From the NCBI GenBank assembly GCA_049999725.1, contig JBNGIS010019010.1, forward strand, positions 1-39,059: 39,059 bases of DNA. The letters are read 5' to 3'. Positions 9,451-20,174 of the stretch are shown here, piece after piece. Within the stretch, counting starts at the first letter, position 1. The number at the start of each line of letters is the position of its first letter. The notes below the pieces were generated by a model. That model searched no databases. It was not told the origin of the DNA and was given only the letters and a program-made list of their open reading frames with translations. A program made the translations under genes and the position numbers. This stretch comes from Haplomitrium mnioides. Lineage: Eukaryota > Marchantiophyta > Haplomitriopsida > Calobryales.

Positions 9451-11030
9451 CTACCGGTCAGCATCCCTCTTTTGAGGATCTGAGTCCATTGTTGCTACCC
9501 TAGGCTCAAGAGCCTTTCTTGCTAATCTAGTAACCATTTCAGATGCATCAACATGGGCTGTCTCACACATAAACTCCATGTCATCTAATCCTCTATCAGC
9601 TCCATATGAAGTGGAGGCTTCAACTCTAGAGCTAGGCCTTGTCTGGGCTATAGTTATGGCAGCTAATTGCTGCTCCAATTGTGCCATTTTAGCATTCTTT
9701 GGATCCATAGTAGCGGTTGGAGCACCTACCTCAGATCTCCTAGTTGGTGATGTTTCTCGGCCATGACCACCTCGCCTGCCTCTACCTTACTCACCTGAGT
9801 AAGCTCCTCCTCGTTGCAGCTCCGAGTGAAGCAAAAACATCTATCCTTGGTGTGACCAATGACTCCACAGTGGTCACATTGTCGTTGGCCAACTACACTT
9901 GCATCTCCAGAACGTGATGCTTGTGGCTTCTTTGCCTCTAGACATTGTTTCTGCAAATGATCTCCACCAGAGGTCCAACAACCTAACTGTTGACCTACAT
10001 AAGATAGTAACGCCTTTTGTATACTTGACTATCCTCCATCCTTCTAGCCCTTCCATGGTGTAGACTGTGATGTGGCTCGAGACGTAGACTTTGGCACTTC
10101 CTTATAAAAACCAGCATTGACTACTCTCTCATTCATAAGGTTGAGCTCAATATGCTCTAACAGTGTAAAAACAATAGCTAGAGTAGGATTAAAATCCCTA
10201 AGAAGGGTGGCATCCCTCACTCTCCTTGTCAAATCTCTATCGAGAATGGCGTACCAGAGTTGGATGGCTTGAGCCTCTATCATCCTCTTTGTGACATTGA
10301 TGAGCCTTTGCATCTCTGTGTAGGCTTCTCTCAAACTCTCTCATGCCTTGCGTTAGAACTCTTGAAGACTCTTCAGCTTATGAGTCCTCACCCCGTGGTA
10401 ATTCTGTCTCAAAAGCTCAGAAAAACTCAACCACAAGGTTAAACAATGGGATTCCTCCACTCTCTACTGCAATGGCTGGTACATGGGTACTAAAAAACTC
10501 CTCCTACCCATGAAGCACCAATGCTATAACTAGTGTCACTAGAGGATGTAGTATGGGTCCCAAGGTAATGGGCACTTGCCCTTTCACCATTGGTAATTAA
10601 GACGTAATTGAGTGACCAAACCTGCCTCCAATCCTCAATCTCAATCAAATGAGTCTGCCAGAATTCATGATAATCATCCATGGGCGGCCTTTCCAAGTGC
10701 TGAAACAAACCTTCCATGCCATGAAAGGTATAAGTAGAGTAGAATTTTGCAATGTTTGCATATCATACCATGTGTCAAACTCCTCGATGAAATTATTGCA
10801 ATCAATAGTGCCTACAGCACCAGAGAATCTTCTCAACTCTTTTGTGGATCCATACATCTCATCCATATTCTATGAAAAAGAGGAATGTACTTGAGTGTTA
10901 GAAAGAGTTTTCTCCTCTTTATCCGATGTATGGTCACTTACTAGCTGTTGGGTCACTCCTACTACAAGTGGAAATTGGATGCCATTGCAAGTAACTACAT
11001 ATCACAACCTTCCACTCCATGGCTCCATAT
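9451..11030 (-). pseudogene. Gag polyprotein of the methyltransferase element, with CCHC knuckle (frameshifted)
   Basis: Frame segments at 10866-10490, 10334-10044, 9956-9726 and 9708-9451 succeed each other in element order, with shifts between frames. The N-terminal part has RRFSGAVGTIDCNNFIEEF and PMDDYHEFWQTHLIEI, in the style of gypsy Gag. A CCHC zinc knuckle is complete at 9878-9837 (C-D-H-C-G-V-I-G-H-T-K-D-R-C, spacing CX2CX4HX4C), which binds RNA in Gag proteins. A Gln-rich segment with AQLEQQLAAIT follows and may be a coiled coil. A candidate ATG is near 11030. No intact reading frame remains. The capsid assignment is by general resemblance; the knuckle is certain. Confidence 0.65.
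9837..9878 (-). other. CCHC zinc knuckle of Gag
   Basis: Fourteen codons with the exact spacing CX2CX4HX4C are intact on the minus strand. This nucleic-acid-binding motif is typical of Gag nucleocapsid regions and anchors the gag call. Confidence 0.85.
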
Positions 11031-12134
11031 TGACCTCTGCTCAGCTGAACTAACTCACAGCTCACAAGTTGTGTTGTTGCCACTCAACCACTAGCCACAA
11101 GTCGGTTGATATGCACAAATCAACACTAGTGACACTTCTTTCTTCTCTGAACAGAGAACACTTTGCTTGCCAATCCTACTTGATTGGTCTTCTTCTCAAC
11201 CTAGGAACAAACTTGAAAACAAATTAGAACAAAATACTTTTGCTCTTTTCCTTAGCACCGAATACCAGTCTTCAGTTTTATGCAAACAAGTTTTCAGACT
11301 TTCATACTTCATGAACTTCAACAATCATCTTGGGTTCCAAATAGCATGTATGTGTCGTAAGAGAGTGCTGGTGGACTTTCCCACCACCCTTTCATAGCTC
11401 AACAGAGGGTTTGGTTCAACCTTTCTTTGGGTTCAGAATTTTGTTTCACCAAAACTTTTGTTCTTGATCTGATTAGAGTTCAATTACTCCTGCTCTATGC
11501 TGCAAACAAATTTCTAGCAACGGGTCTCTTATGAACCTCTCACTTGCAAACAAATTGATGTGCCCTCTTGGATCATACCAAGTTTGTCTTGTCAACCCAG
11601 AATAGAGCAATTTCCTTGGCAATACTTTGTCATGGCTCCCTCTCAATAAAGTGTTATGAAAATAGACTGACCACTCTGGCTGAAACTTGGTTGAATGAAA
11701 ATTAGATGCTTGCCCAATCCAACCAGCTTATAGTGCTTGCCAAGTTCATATGCTGAACATGAGCCTTTTCCAATCTTCTACAATCTTCTCTCAAAAATCT
11801 CAATAGCTCTCTTCCATGTCCTTCGTTAGATCTGGTTTTCAAATCTGTAGTCTTACCTTGGAATAGAGTATCCTTCAACAACAAATGGTTGGGTGGAGCA
11901 AAAGTTGGCGATGATTTGCCATAGAGCTCAGCTATAATTACAAAACCTAGCAGTACTGATTGAGGAGATCAAAGTTACTATAGGCCTACTTGTACAAACC
12001 CCTCAATTCAATGAAGCTTTGCTGCCCATAAACAAATTCCTTAGTAGGTGTCCAATACAAATTAGAGTGATCCTCTCTACTCATCTTCCACATCATGAAT
12101 TAGAAATATATAGCCCTTTCTGAAATTCCTCATA
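11031..12134 (-). other. Leader segment between the inserted LTR and gag
   Basis: No domain was recognised. A 60-codon minus frame at 11884-11702 contains ENQI/LREDCRRLEKAH-like charged residues but is unassigned. The stretch is taken as 5' untranslated or leader sequence of the methyltransferase element. Confidence 0.35.
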
Positions 12135-12728
12135 TGAATCATGTGCATCAAAATCAAAGAGTCTACATTACACTCATAAGTTAGTACAAATACAACACAC
12201 ACACAAGTTAGCACAAGAGAAGTGCACAAAGAACTTGGAAAACCCACAAGGTAAGAGATGCCAAACAAGGCACTCTCCCTTCTTTATATACTTGAGAGAA
12301 AGCACTTTGCTAACATAGGTGGAGGACCCCCATTGGTTCCTTTTCTATCCTTTTCTAATTGGACCCCTCTTTTCTCTCTCACTCTAATTGGACCACCCTT
12401 TACTTTTGTTCTCCTTCTGCCACGTGTTCTTTTCTTTAAAACCTTCCATCTCTTTAGTTCTTCTTCTGCTACGTGTCCTTATCTTTAGAACCTTCTCTTT
12501 ACTTTAATTCTCCGCTTGCCACGTGTTCTTATCCTCTTCTAAAGTAATCTATCTAGACTCCCTCTTTCACTTTAATTCGTTGACTTTCTCTCCTCGTGCC
12601 ATGTGTCCAATTCTCTATAATAGCAATTGCTTTTTACTACTCTAACTTAGTAATAGCTTTCTAGACATAGTTGACATTATTTTTAGCTATGGCTTACTAA
12701 AGTTAGTGACCATTACAGAATCCCTACA
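12135..12728 (-). repeat. Decayed LTR (probably solo) of the same family as the gypsy LTR at 15627-16174
   Basis: Read on the minus strand it begins TGTAGGGATT at 12728 and ends near GATTCA at 12135. It aligns with the plus-strand LTR at 15627-16174: both have gtggtccaa, aaccaatg, a shared block around tgccttgtt and atctcttaccttgtg, and similar starts. A TATA-like tatataaag lies on the minus strand near 12286. Its U3 has tandem ~60-bp units containing gccacgtgt, gctacgtgt, gccacgtgt and gccatgtgt near 12420, 12471, 12518 and 12598. No clean target-site duplication was found. No partner LTR in this orientation was seen, so a solo LTR inserted into the methyltransferase element is the simplest reading. 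Confidence 0.7.
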
Positions 12729-14864
12729 TGTCTTCAACATGCAAATGCATCCCAATCACCTCTAAGAGCCTCTAGAAAATTTTGACTAGGATCTAGCTTA
12801 CTCTACCAAATCTTGACTTCAGATCGTGCCTTGAACAAAAATATTGTTCTAGGGAGTTTGCCTCATGATTTCTATTGAACTTACAATTGGCTATGCAACA
12901 ATCTTCTCTTGAAATTCTAGTAGCTTGCAATTGCATCCACTTTGTGCTCGAGAATTTATTCAATTGTACCAATTGGATAGACCCCCCTACAGTTCTTACT
13001 TTAACAAAAATTGACGAGTACTCACTGCTCACGATCATAGGTTTAGAGGCAACACTAGACTCCCCTTGCAAAATGCTTCCCAAGGTCTACTCGATGAAAT
13101 TACTTTAATTGCAAATGCTTCTTCCATCTTTGCTTAAATCCTCTACCCTTCTTGGAAAAAATCTATAGAGCATTTCGTAGGTGTTGTGCCACAAAAACTA
13201 GAGTAGCAAACAAAGCAACCACAACTTGATTTTTCCTTCTCAAGAAATCTTCAAGGCTTGTTTTTGTGATCTTCTACATCAGAGATTCATATCCATGAAA
13301 TTGAATTACATCCTCCATCAACAAAAACTCTGCACGCAAACTCTTGTAGTATAGGATTCTCATTTTTTACAGTTGAAGTCAATACATCTGCCTAGAGAGA
13401 AATCCTTGAAATATGCAATTGATGCTCTACAAAAACCAAAGTAGCAAATCCCTAACAATCTTGATAAAATGCCCTCTTGCAGAATCTTGACTTGCAGGTG
13501 TTGCCTCTTTGACAGTTTTCTCAACAGTTGTCCTTAAAAAAGTTCTTTTCTCAACAAAATCTTGGATGTAATCTTGTTGTTGTTTATTTCAATTATGACA
13601 CTAGAAGATTTTTAGTTGTCCTCTTCGACAACATCTCTAGAACAATTTTCCACAATAAGAGATGTCGTAATTCCTCTGCTTGAGCAAAAATGCATGCAAC
13701 CAAAGAAATCAAGGCATCATATGCATCAATAACTTCTCTTGCTTGATGACAATGCCTCAATCTGCAATTTTTACAAATCCCTAAAAACTAATGCGATCTA
13801 AGCAACTTGACAAAGAGACCAAGGCAATTGCTAATTCCTCTAAATTAGCATCCTTGATGCCAAAGGCCTTCACCTTCCCACTCACCAACATGTAGTCCCC
13901 AAAAACATTTCCATGTGTGTCGACTCAAGTGCCTTCCTTAGAGCACGCAGTGATGACCATGCGCGAAGAAATGTCGTTTCTTGGAGATGCATCAATTTGA
14001 GTAAGATCAAAGTATTTTTGTTTAACTTATACTCATATGCACTTGTAAGATCGTCATCCAAAAGACAATCGCCAGCCGTGCCGAATGGTCACAGGGATTC
14101 AAGAAACAAACGTAAAGCTAGAGAAGTCTTGAACAAAAACTCTAATGATGGTACGTCTTTTCCTTGCTATCTCAATCAAACTCCAGCTACTTGACGATTT
14201 CTTGCTTGAGCAAACTCTTGCTCAACAAAACTCTGCCCTCGATGCCACTCTCTAAAATGAAGGCACATCAATTAAGGCCATTTTGATTGATCATACTCCC
14301 CCTTGCTATTATGCTCTGCTACAAATTTGAGCAACCATAAAATGAACAATGAAGCAACGCAACAAAGGACATGCAAGAGCCTTGCTCGAAAAAAACTTTG
14401 CACCTTGACACACGAATCAAGTCCTCTCCTCAACAAAGTTGACCAAATTCCCTCCACAAAGAAAGATATTTGCTTGAAGAAATCTGCACAATCTCTAAAC
14501 CGCAAACTTCGACGATTTCTTTTGCAATCTTTTGCAAATACTTAGAACAAATTTCTTTGATGCAAAATCATGTTTGCTGCCTCCAAAGCTTGAACCACCT
14601 TTTCGAGCAACTGGATTTTCACCACCAAACGAGCTTAGCACAAAAAAACACAATTTCCTACAGATTTTTTTGAAGAGTTTCTTCACACATCAAGAATCTA
14701 CATGGCTTCTTCACAAATCAGCAACACAAATCAAATCTAGAAAAAACTTCACAATCTCAAGCAATCTAAGACACCACAAATGTTTCAACCATTCTGATCA
14801 AATTTCTCACTCGCAATCCAAGATACCATGGATGCTCCATAGAGAAATCTCAAATCTTTTGATG
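12729..14864. other. Unassigned leader of the methyltransferase element
   Basis: This 2.1-kb stretch lies between the 5' LTR end (14865) and the inserted LTR. On the plus strand it is rich in short motifs such as cttgctcaacaaaac and aagaaatctt, giving a loosely repetitive look. The longest minus frames are 13083-12793 (96 codons, with Cys/His such as CCIANCK and CSRHD in no recognised spacing) and 14505-14272 (77 codons). No retroelement enzyme motif was seen in any frame. It may be a long non-coding leader or an unrelated insertion. Confidence 0.4.
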
Positions 14865-15626
14865 TGTTTTTCTCGAGTCATACCTTCTCAAGAAATTCCA
14901 ATTGTTGATTGTTTTGATATCCAAGCTAGCACACCTTTGCTCACAAAGAATCTACGCTTCTTTAAGAGCTGCAATACCTTAGCTCTCTTCTTGGGTCATA
15001 CATGCAACATTGACAAATAACCTTTTGATGAGAGTATACGGGCTTATATATATACTTACGCAAAAAAAGACAAAATTCAAAATAATTAAAAATATAAATC
15101 TATATGGAATGGTGTGACAGGAAATCTATTCTAATACTTGAATACTAAAGGCAAATAGTAGAAAGACTTGTGTAAAAGTAGTTGAAAAGTTGTCTCAAAT
15201 AGATCTAAGAGCAATCTATTGTAACACTTGCAAACTCAAGGTAGAAAATGGAAAGATTTGTGTAAAGGTAGTTAGAGACTTGTCTAAAACATACTTTGGA
15301 GCAATATATTGCAACACTTGCACACTAGATGCAGAAAGGGAAAACATATATATGAAAGTAGATGAAGATTGGTGTCAAACTGATTTTGGAACAATTTGTT
15401 GTAACACTTGCAAACTAGACGTAGAAAATAGAAAGATTTGTGTTAAGATAGTTGAAGAGTTGTCTCAAATAGATTGTAGAGCAATCTCTTGCAACACTTG
15501 CAAACTAAGGGTAGAAAGTAGAAATATTAGTGTGAAGATAGTTGAAGACTTATTTCAAAAAGATTCAAGAGCAATCCATGGAAACACTTGAAGGCTAGAA
15601 GCATAGAGTAGAAACATATGTAAAGG
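14865..15626 (-). repeat. 5' LTR of the methyltransferase element, 5'-truncated, with 90-bp array
   Basis: The minus-strand body 15117-14865 matches the 3' LTR body, including the TATA-like tatatataag near 15040 and the terminal ctcgagaaaaaca ending in CA at 14865. Upstream of it lies a tandem array: on the plus strand, units begin agcaatctattgtaacacttg near 15210 and recur at 15300, 15390, 15480 and 15570, exactly 90 bp apart, with a further diverged unit from about 15118. The expected LTR start (TGTGAGGTC) is missing because the gypsy LTR begins at 15627. Confidence 0.75.
15118..15612. repeat. 90-bp tandem array, about 5.5 units
   Basis: Period is exactly 90 bp. Because 90 is a multiple of three, the plus strand stays open over 133 codons (15190-15591) and repeats CNTCKL- and ICVKIVEDL-like segments every 30 residues. 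The related array at 5620-6630 is interrupted in this frame, and open 30-residue-periodic frames also exist on its minus strand (6115-5807). Coding function is therefore doubtful and the array is best read as an LTR-internal minisatellite. Confidence 0.85.
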
Positions 15627-16174
15627 TGTAGCGGATACCAGCTTTCGTAAGCAATGAATAAAAATAAAGCAATATGTAGAAAAATTTTGTTTAGAAAAGT
15701 CAACACTAAGTTAAAGTGCTAAAAGTGGTGGTTATTAAAGAGAGAATGGCATGTGGCAAAATGAGAGAAAGTCAACAAATGAAAATGAACAAAAAGTTCC
15801 AAAAGAACAACTTCAAAAGAGGAAAAGGAAATGTGGCAAGTGGAGAATCAAAGAGTAATAGAAGGTTCCAAGATAAGAACATATGGTAGAAGGAGAATGA
15901 AAGAGAGATAGAAGGTAGCGTTCTAAAAGTATCTACTTTATAGAAAATAGTGATATGTGGTAGAAGGAGAATAAAAGTAAGAGTGGTCCAACTAGATGAA
16001 GATAGAAAAAGAAACCAATGAGGTTACATTGTCAATGTATGAGAGTTGAGTACATAATAAAGGGATAATGCCTTGTTGGTTATCTCTTACCTTGTGAGCT
16101 TGAGGTTTCTTTTGTACAGTAGCTTCTTGTACTTGTTTTAACTTGCATATATATTGTTTATGTGTAGTGTTTCA
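15627..16174 (+). repeat. 5' LTR of the Ty3/gypsy element
   Basis: It starts TGTAGCGGAT at 15627 and ends with CA at 16174 (gtgtttca), 548 bp, directly followed by a primer-binding site. It matches the LTR at 12728-12135. The repeated ACGTG boxes of that copy correspond here to decayed forms such as gcatgtggc, catatggta and atatgtggt. No second copy is seen downstream, because the element is truncated. Confidence 0.8.
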
Positions 16175-16175
16175 A

Positions 16176-16191
16176 TGGTATGAGAGCTTGG
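16176..16191 (+). other. Primer-binding site for initiator tRNA-Met
   Basis: tggtatgagagcttgg begins one base after the LTR. It differs by one base in the first twelve from TGGTATCAGAGC, the usual plant PBS complementary to the 3' end of initiator tRNA-Met. Confidence 0.8.
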
Positions 16192-16849
16192 ACTTCTTTG
16201 AGGAGTGTGGATCACCTCACTTTAGAAAAGGTTAAATATCTTTTGGAGTGGTGGAATTTCCAGTTTGCATTAACTCCAAAAGAGTTGAACTTTCAAGTTT
16301 TTATGAAAAAAAAATGGTGGATTGCCATCTTTTATGAATGAAGATAAGAAGTTTAGCTTCAAAATATGGTTGCCAATGGATAGAGGAGAACTTTTTCCTT
16401 CTAGAACTCCTCTACTTAATCCTCTTAATATTCATGTGTTTAATATTGACAAACATTTTTTTCGTTAATTTTTTACATACAACTTTTATGACGAGCTTAT
16501 GTTTTTTTTTATGGAATTGAAATAACCTATAATCTTATCAACGGTAAACTATGGTGTGACTTAGAAAATTTTTATTTATATTTTAAGATAGGTATTAAAT
16601 GGATTTGAACCAAACTTTTTTAAAAGAGTTCAACTCCAAGTGTAATGTTTCTATTCGAGTAACAATTAGACAAATGTACAAGATTTTCTTGTTTGTAAAT
16701 TTAGAGAGAGGTTTTGTGACTTAATGTTGGCATCTATCAGACCTCATATTTTACCTATTCTCCATAATTGGAATGTTTGCAATTTTTTTTTTTAATAAAT
16801 TGTGATATTCAAATTATATAGATAAACTTGAAAAATCTAGAAGAAATAG

Positions 16850-17655
16850 CTTGGATGATGATGAAATTGGAAGAACTTCAAGCAACTTTGATAGCTAGCC
16901 AACAACAAACAAATATGTCAATTGCATAAATTGTGAAAATACAACTTCAACAAAGAACATGGAGAAGGGGATCGAGAGACTTTGCTACAAAGATGAGCAA
17001 GTCATACAAAGTAGAGCCATATAGTGGAAGTTGTATGGTCAATATTGTGGAAATATGGATCTATCAAATGGAGGTCCACATGTCATTTTATCCAAATGCT
17101 TCAGATTTAGAGAAAGGATTATTTGTAAGAAAGTTTTTAAAGGAGTTTGCATCCATTTAGCTACAAAGGTGGGAGTGACAAAAAATGCACCAGGAGAACA
17201 AATTTTATAGATTTATTTGAAAGAAAGTTTGCTACAAAGGTTTAAGAAGATTGATTTGGTGTTGACAACAAGAACAAAGCTATAGGAGTTGGAACAACAA
17301 TGGAGTGTTTCAAAATATGTTGAAGAATTCCAATGTCTATAAGTCCAAATTGAAGATATGAGTGCAGTTGAAGATGTTGACAAGTTCTTGCAAGGCTTAA
17401 AAGTAAGGATTAAAGGAGAAATTATGATGCAAAAACCCAAGAATATGAATGAAGCCATCTCATATGCTCAAAGAATTGAAAGGACACTAGAAATTATGCA
17501 AAATTGGGGGATATGAGAAGAAGAGAAAATTTCAATCATACACCACTAATAAGAAGGGCTCTCAAATAATCAAGAAAAAATGATGAAAGATGGTTGGAAA
17601 AATCAAAGATGCTACAATTGTAGTTGAGTTGGACATATCATACCAAATTGTTGAG
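16850..17655 (+). pseudogene. gypsy gag relic with broken CCHC knuckle
   Basis: An open segment 16933-17160 reads SYKVEPYSGSCMVNIVEIWI then a Gag-like QMEVHMSFY stretch, similar to the capsid start of plant gypsy Gag. After a stop the frame continues with FLQGLKVRIKGE-type residues and a MNEAISYAQRIE segment, typical of the capsid end. A zinc knuckle at 17610-17651 reads C-Y-N-C-S-stop-V-G-H-I-I-P-N-C, correct CX2CX4HX4C spacing but with an internal TGA. Confidence 0.75.
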
Positions 17656-17739
17656 GATTGAAACGAATCAAGGAAGAGTGTTTTGACAACATCTTTACAA
17701 TATCAATAATAGAGAAGATTAACAATGACAAAGAAATAA

Positions 17740-17910
17740 AAGAGCCTTGTTTATTATTGTTGATGGATGGATAGAAGAAACAACAATCCAAGTTCTAATG
17801 GATTCTTAAGCAAAAGAGAGTCACCTATCACAAGCTATGGCAATAAAGTTGGGATTGCCAATTGAAAAAAAGGAGTATGAGGTGGTAGAGATGGAAAAAT
17901 GGCTATAGTG
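17740..17910 (+). pseudogene. gypsy aspartic protease relic
   Basis: In one frame TTIQVLMDS, a stop, AKESHLSQAMAIKLGL is read: the hydrophobic-Asp-Ser/Thr-Gly active-site loop with its Gly replaced by a stop, followed by the expected helix. Short and decayed. It lies between the knuckle and the RT, as expected. Confidence 0.6.
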
Positions 17911-18329
17911 AACCTAGTAAGTGACTGTCTCATAGCATAGTTTTACATACTAGCAATTGTAAAGAAGAATTGGAATGAAAGATCACAATATTAGCATGAT
18001 ACGATGCTATTCTAAGAATAAAGTAGCCATAAAGACATAATCAACAAGTTGATTGGAGGAGAAAAACATTAACCACATCTCAATGGAAGATTTGAGAGAT
18101 TGGATATAATCTCATTCAAGGAATTTACCTATATATATATATGATTGGAGAAAACATAATAAAAACAAGATGTGGTATTTTTAGGACTCATACATGAGTT
18201 TAAGATGGACAAGGAGAATTTGAGCATAGAATTCCACCAAATATTCAAAGGCATTTTGAAGAAGTTCATTGATGTTTTTTCCAAATGATTCACCCCATTG
18301 GCTGCCACTTGAAAGATCTAATGCACAAA

Positions 18330-18900
18330 ATTGTAGGTATTCCATAGAGAAGTCCACCTTATAGAGCACCATACCGCTTACCTCTCATGAACTAGAAGAA
18401 TACAAAGCTCAAATCACTAAGTCGATGGAGAAAAGGTTTATTCAAAAAAATGTATCTCCTTGTGATGCACCAATATTATTTGTGAAAAAAAAAGAATAAG
18501 GGTATAAAGATATGCATTAATTGTCAAGCATTTAGTCAATTAATATTGAAGAATAAATATCCATTACCAAGAATATGCTATATATTTGATGAGCTTCAAG
18601 GTGCAAATTACTTTACAAAGCTAGATTTGAAATTCAAATTGTTGAGAGTGATGTGCAAAAAATAGCACTTCAAAGTCAATATGAACATTTTAAATAGTTA
18701 TTCATGTACTTTGGACTAACTAATACTTATGCCACATTCATGGGCCTTATAAATGTTATTTTTTACTCTTTTGGAGATAAGCTTGTTGTTGTCTTCTTGA
18801 ATGATATTCTTTTTCTTTTTTGGATTTTTTTTTTGGATTTTTTTCAAGAGCATCAACAATATTTTTGTAAGGTTTTGAAGATACTTTAGACGACAAGCTA
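18330..18900 (+). pseudogene. gypsy reverse transcriptase relic
   Basis: Readable motifs, in several frames, are YRAPYRL (near 18358), a CDAPILFVKKK-like stretch (near 18460-18490), NKYPLPR (near 18555), YFTKLDLKF (near 18610), MYFGLTNTYATFMG (18704-18745) and VVFLNDILF (near 18790-18815). The active-site FLDD box reads F-L-N-D (codons 18794-18805), so one of the two catalytic aspartates is Asn. Stops and frame changes abound. It would copy element RNA into DNA. Confidence 0.85.
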
Positions 18901-18929
18901 TTTTTCAAAATGTGAAAATCTAAAATTGG

Positions 18930-19500
18930 AAAAAAGGAAGTTGACTACTTGGGTCATCACATGAGTGCAGCAAGAATTCAAGTAATGGACAAGAAATTGG
19001 TGACTATTTAGAAGTGAGAAGCTCCTATCAATCAACTACAACATAGAGGATTTTTGGGTCTAACTAGATTCTATCGTAGATTTGTGAAAGGTTTTGTATA
19101 AATATGAGAACCTTTGAATAATTTGCTCAAGAAAAACTATACTTTGACTTGGAGAGTGGTAAAAGAATTGGATTTTCAAACATTTAAGAAATCACTTCTT
19201 CATGCTCATATTTTAAAATCATATAATCATAAATAGAAATCAAAACATTTAGTTGATGTATTTGGAAAAGCTACATGTAGAGTTTTGCAACAAGATTGAG
19301 AGGATAGTTGGCATCTTTTTGCTTTCTTTTCAAGAAAGTTAAGTGATATCGAGCAAAACTACCAAACAACTAAACGAGAGAAATTGGCAATTGAGTTAAC
19401 AACTAAGAATTGGAGATACAATGAGCTTACTATAGAAACCAATCATAAACCATTAATATATCTCAAAACACAAAAGTATCTTTTCAAAAGGCAGATTTGA
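18930..19500 (+). pseudogene. gypsy RT thumb/connection and RNase H relic
   Basis: YLGHHMSAARIQV (near 18944), RGFLGLTRFYRRFVKGF (near 19046), then the RNase H region HLVDVFGKA (near 19250), FAFFSRKLSDIEQNYQTTKR (near 19320-19380) and ETNHKPLIYLKTQK (near 19436) are readable. These are the classic landmarks of the gypsy RNase H domain. The catalytic Asp normally found in the TDAS segment appears as VDVF here. Stops are frequent. Confidence 0.85.
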
Positions 19501-19699
19501 TTGGCAGAGTGGTGACAACGATTCTATATGAAGATGCTTTATGTTGGAAGCATCTGAAAAACTGCAGATGCATTAAAGTGAATGTCTCAACTTCAACATC
19601 TTGAATAAAACTACAATTCATCTTATATGGTGGACACATATGTTAGTTGATGTGAAAGAAGGTAGAGAGATCATTGCAACACAACAAAAGAAGTTGGTA

Positions 19700-20150
19700 A
19701 AAATGGTACGCATATTGGTTTTCTTTCAATACAAGGCATGAGTTCAAGAGAATGTTAAGCTACATACTAAATTTTTTTATGAAGCACTTGATTATGCAGC
19801 TAGTAGGCATGCTAGAGTTGAGAAGACCTTCAGAAATTTTCAATGAGTTTACTATTAGCAAAGGAAGTGTCATGGTGTTGAAGAGTATGTTAGAAATTGT
19901 TTGGCTAGATAGCAAAACAAATATACTAATTTCAAGCGTGGCGGCTTATTACAACCATTTCGCATCCCAAATCAACAATGAAAATATGTGAGTTTGGATA
20001 TTGTGTGTAAGCTACCTCATACTTTCACTAATTATGATGTTATTCTTGTCTTTGTTAACAAACTCAGTAAAATGATTCACATTCATCCAACAACCAAATT
20101 AATGATAATGCCTAAATTAGCATAGATCCACTTGAAAGTATTATACTCTA
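19700..20150 (+). pseudogene. gypsy integrase relic, truncated in the catalytic core
   Basis: The N-terminal zinc-binding region is recognisable from HARVEKTFRNFQ and VEEYVRNCLA, followed by NKYTNFKRGGLLQPFRIP, and the core start YVSLDIVCKLP, YDVILVFVNKLSKMIHIHPT (near 19990-20095). The first core Asp is present in SLDIV. The sequence degenerates by about 20150 and the remainder is replaced by the dispersed repeat, so the second Asp and Glu are missing. Confidence 0.8.
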
Positions 20151-20174
20151 TGCAAGATTATAATTTATAATAAG

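Larger units (their letters stand above)
6744..15626 (-). mobile_element. LTR retrotransposon carrying a C5 DNA methyltransferase and PHD finger; decayed, no RT/IN seen
   Basis: The boundaries rest on two LTR segments in the same orientation (15626-14865 and 7111-6744) flanking a ~7.75-kb interior. In element order the interior holds a long leader, gag (about 11030-9450), aspartic protease (9285-8650), cytosine-C5 methyltransferase (about 8290-7430) and a PHD-type finger (7413-7288), then the 3' LTR. An LTR of another family (12728-12135) interrupts the leader. Multiple stops and frameshifts make it non-functional. I could not find a convincing primer-binding site after the 5' LTR, nor any reverse transcriptase, RNase H or integrase. 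It could be a non-autonomous element, a deletion derivative, or two fused insertions. The alternative that the LTR at 12728-12135 is the true 5' LTR is less likely, because no matching LTR exists downstream. Confidence 0.65.
15627..20150 (+). mobile_element. Ty3/gypsy LTR retrotransposon, 3'-truncated
   Basis: Order is LTR, primer-binding site, gag, protease, reverse transcriptase, RNase H, integrase, the canonical gypsy order. The element stops inside the integrase core near 20150, where the dispersed repeat copy 2 begins; there is no 3' LTR. All frames contain stops and shifts. It was inserted against, and probably into, the array of the methyltransferase element's 5' LTR, so it is younger than that element. 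Confidence 0.85.

Noticed and set aside
12793-13083. Zinc-finger protein on the minus strand (Cys/His cluster)
   Set aside because: The Cys and His spacing fits no known finger and the frame is isolated in decayed leader sequence.
14532-15020. 162-codon plus-strand ORF
   Set aside because: It spans the end of the 5' LTR and the leader of the minus-strand element, is low-complexity, and the same LTR body elsewhere (6744-6990) does not conserve the frame.
15190-15591. 133-codon plus-strand ORF as a genuine zinc-binding repeat protein gene
   Set aside because: It lies in an LTR-internal 90-bp array, antisense to the element. The homologous array at 5.6-6.6 kb is full of stops in this frame, and any frame of a 90-bp repeat is 30-residue periodic.
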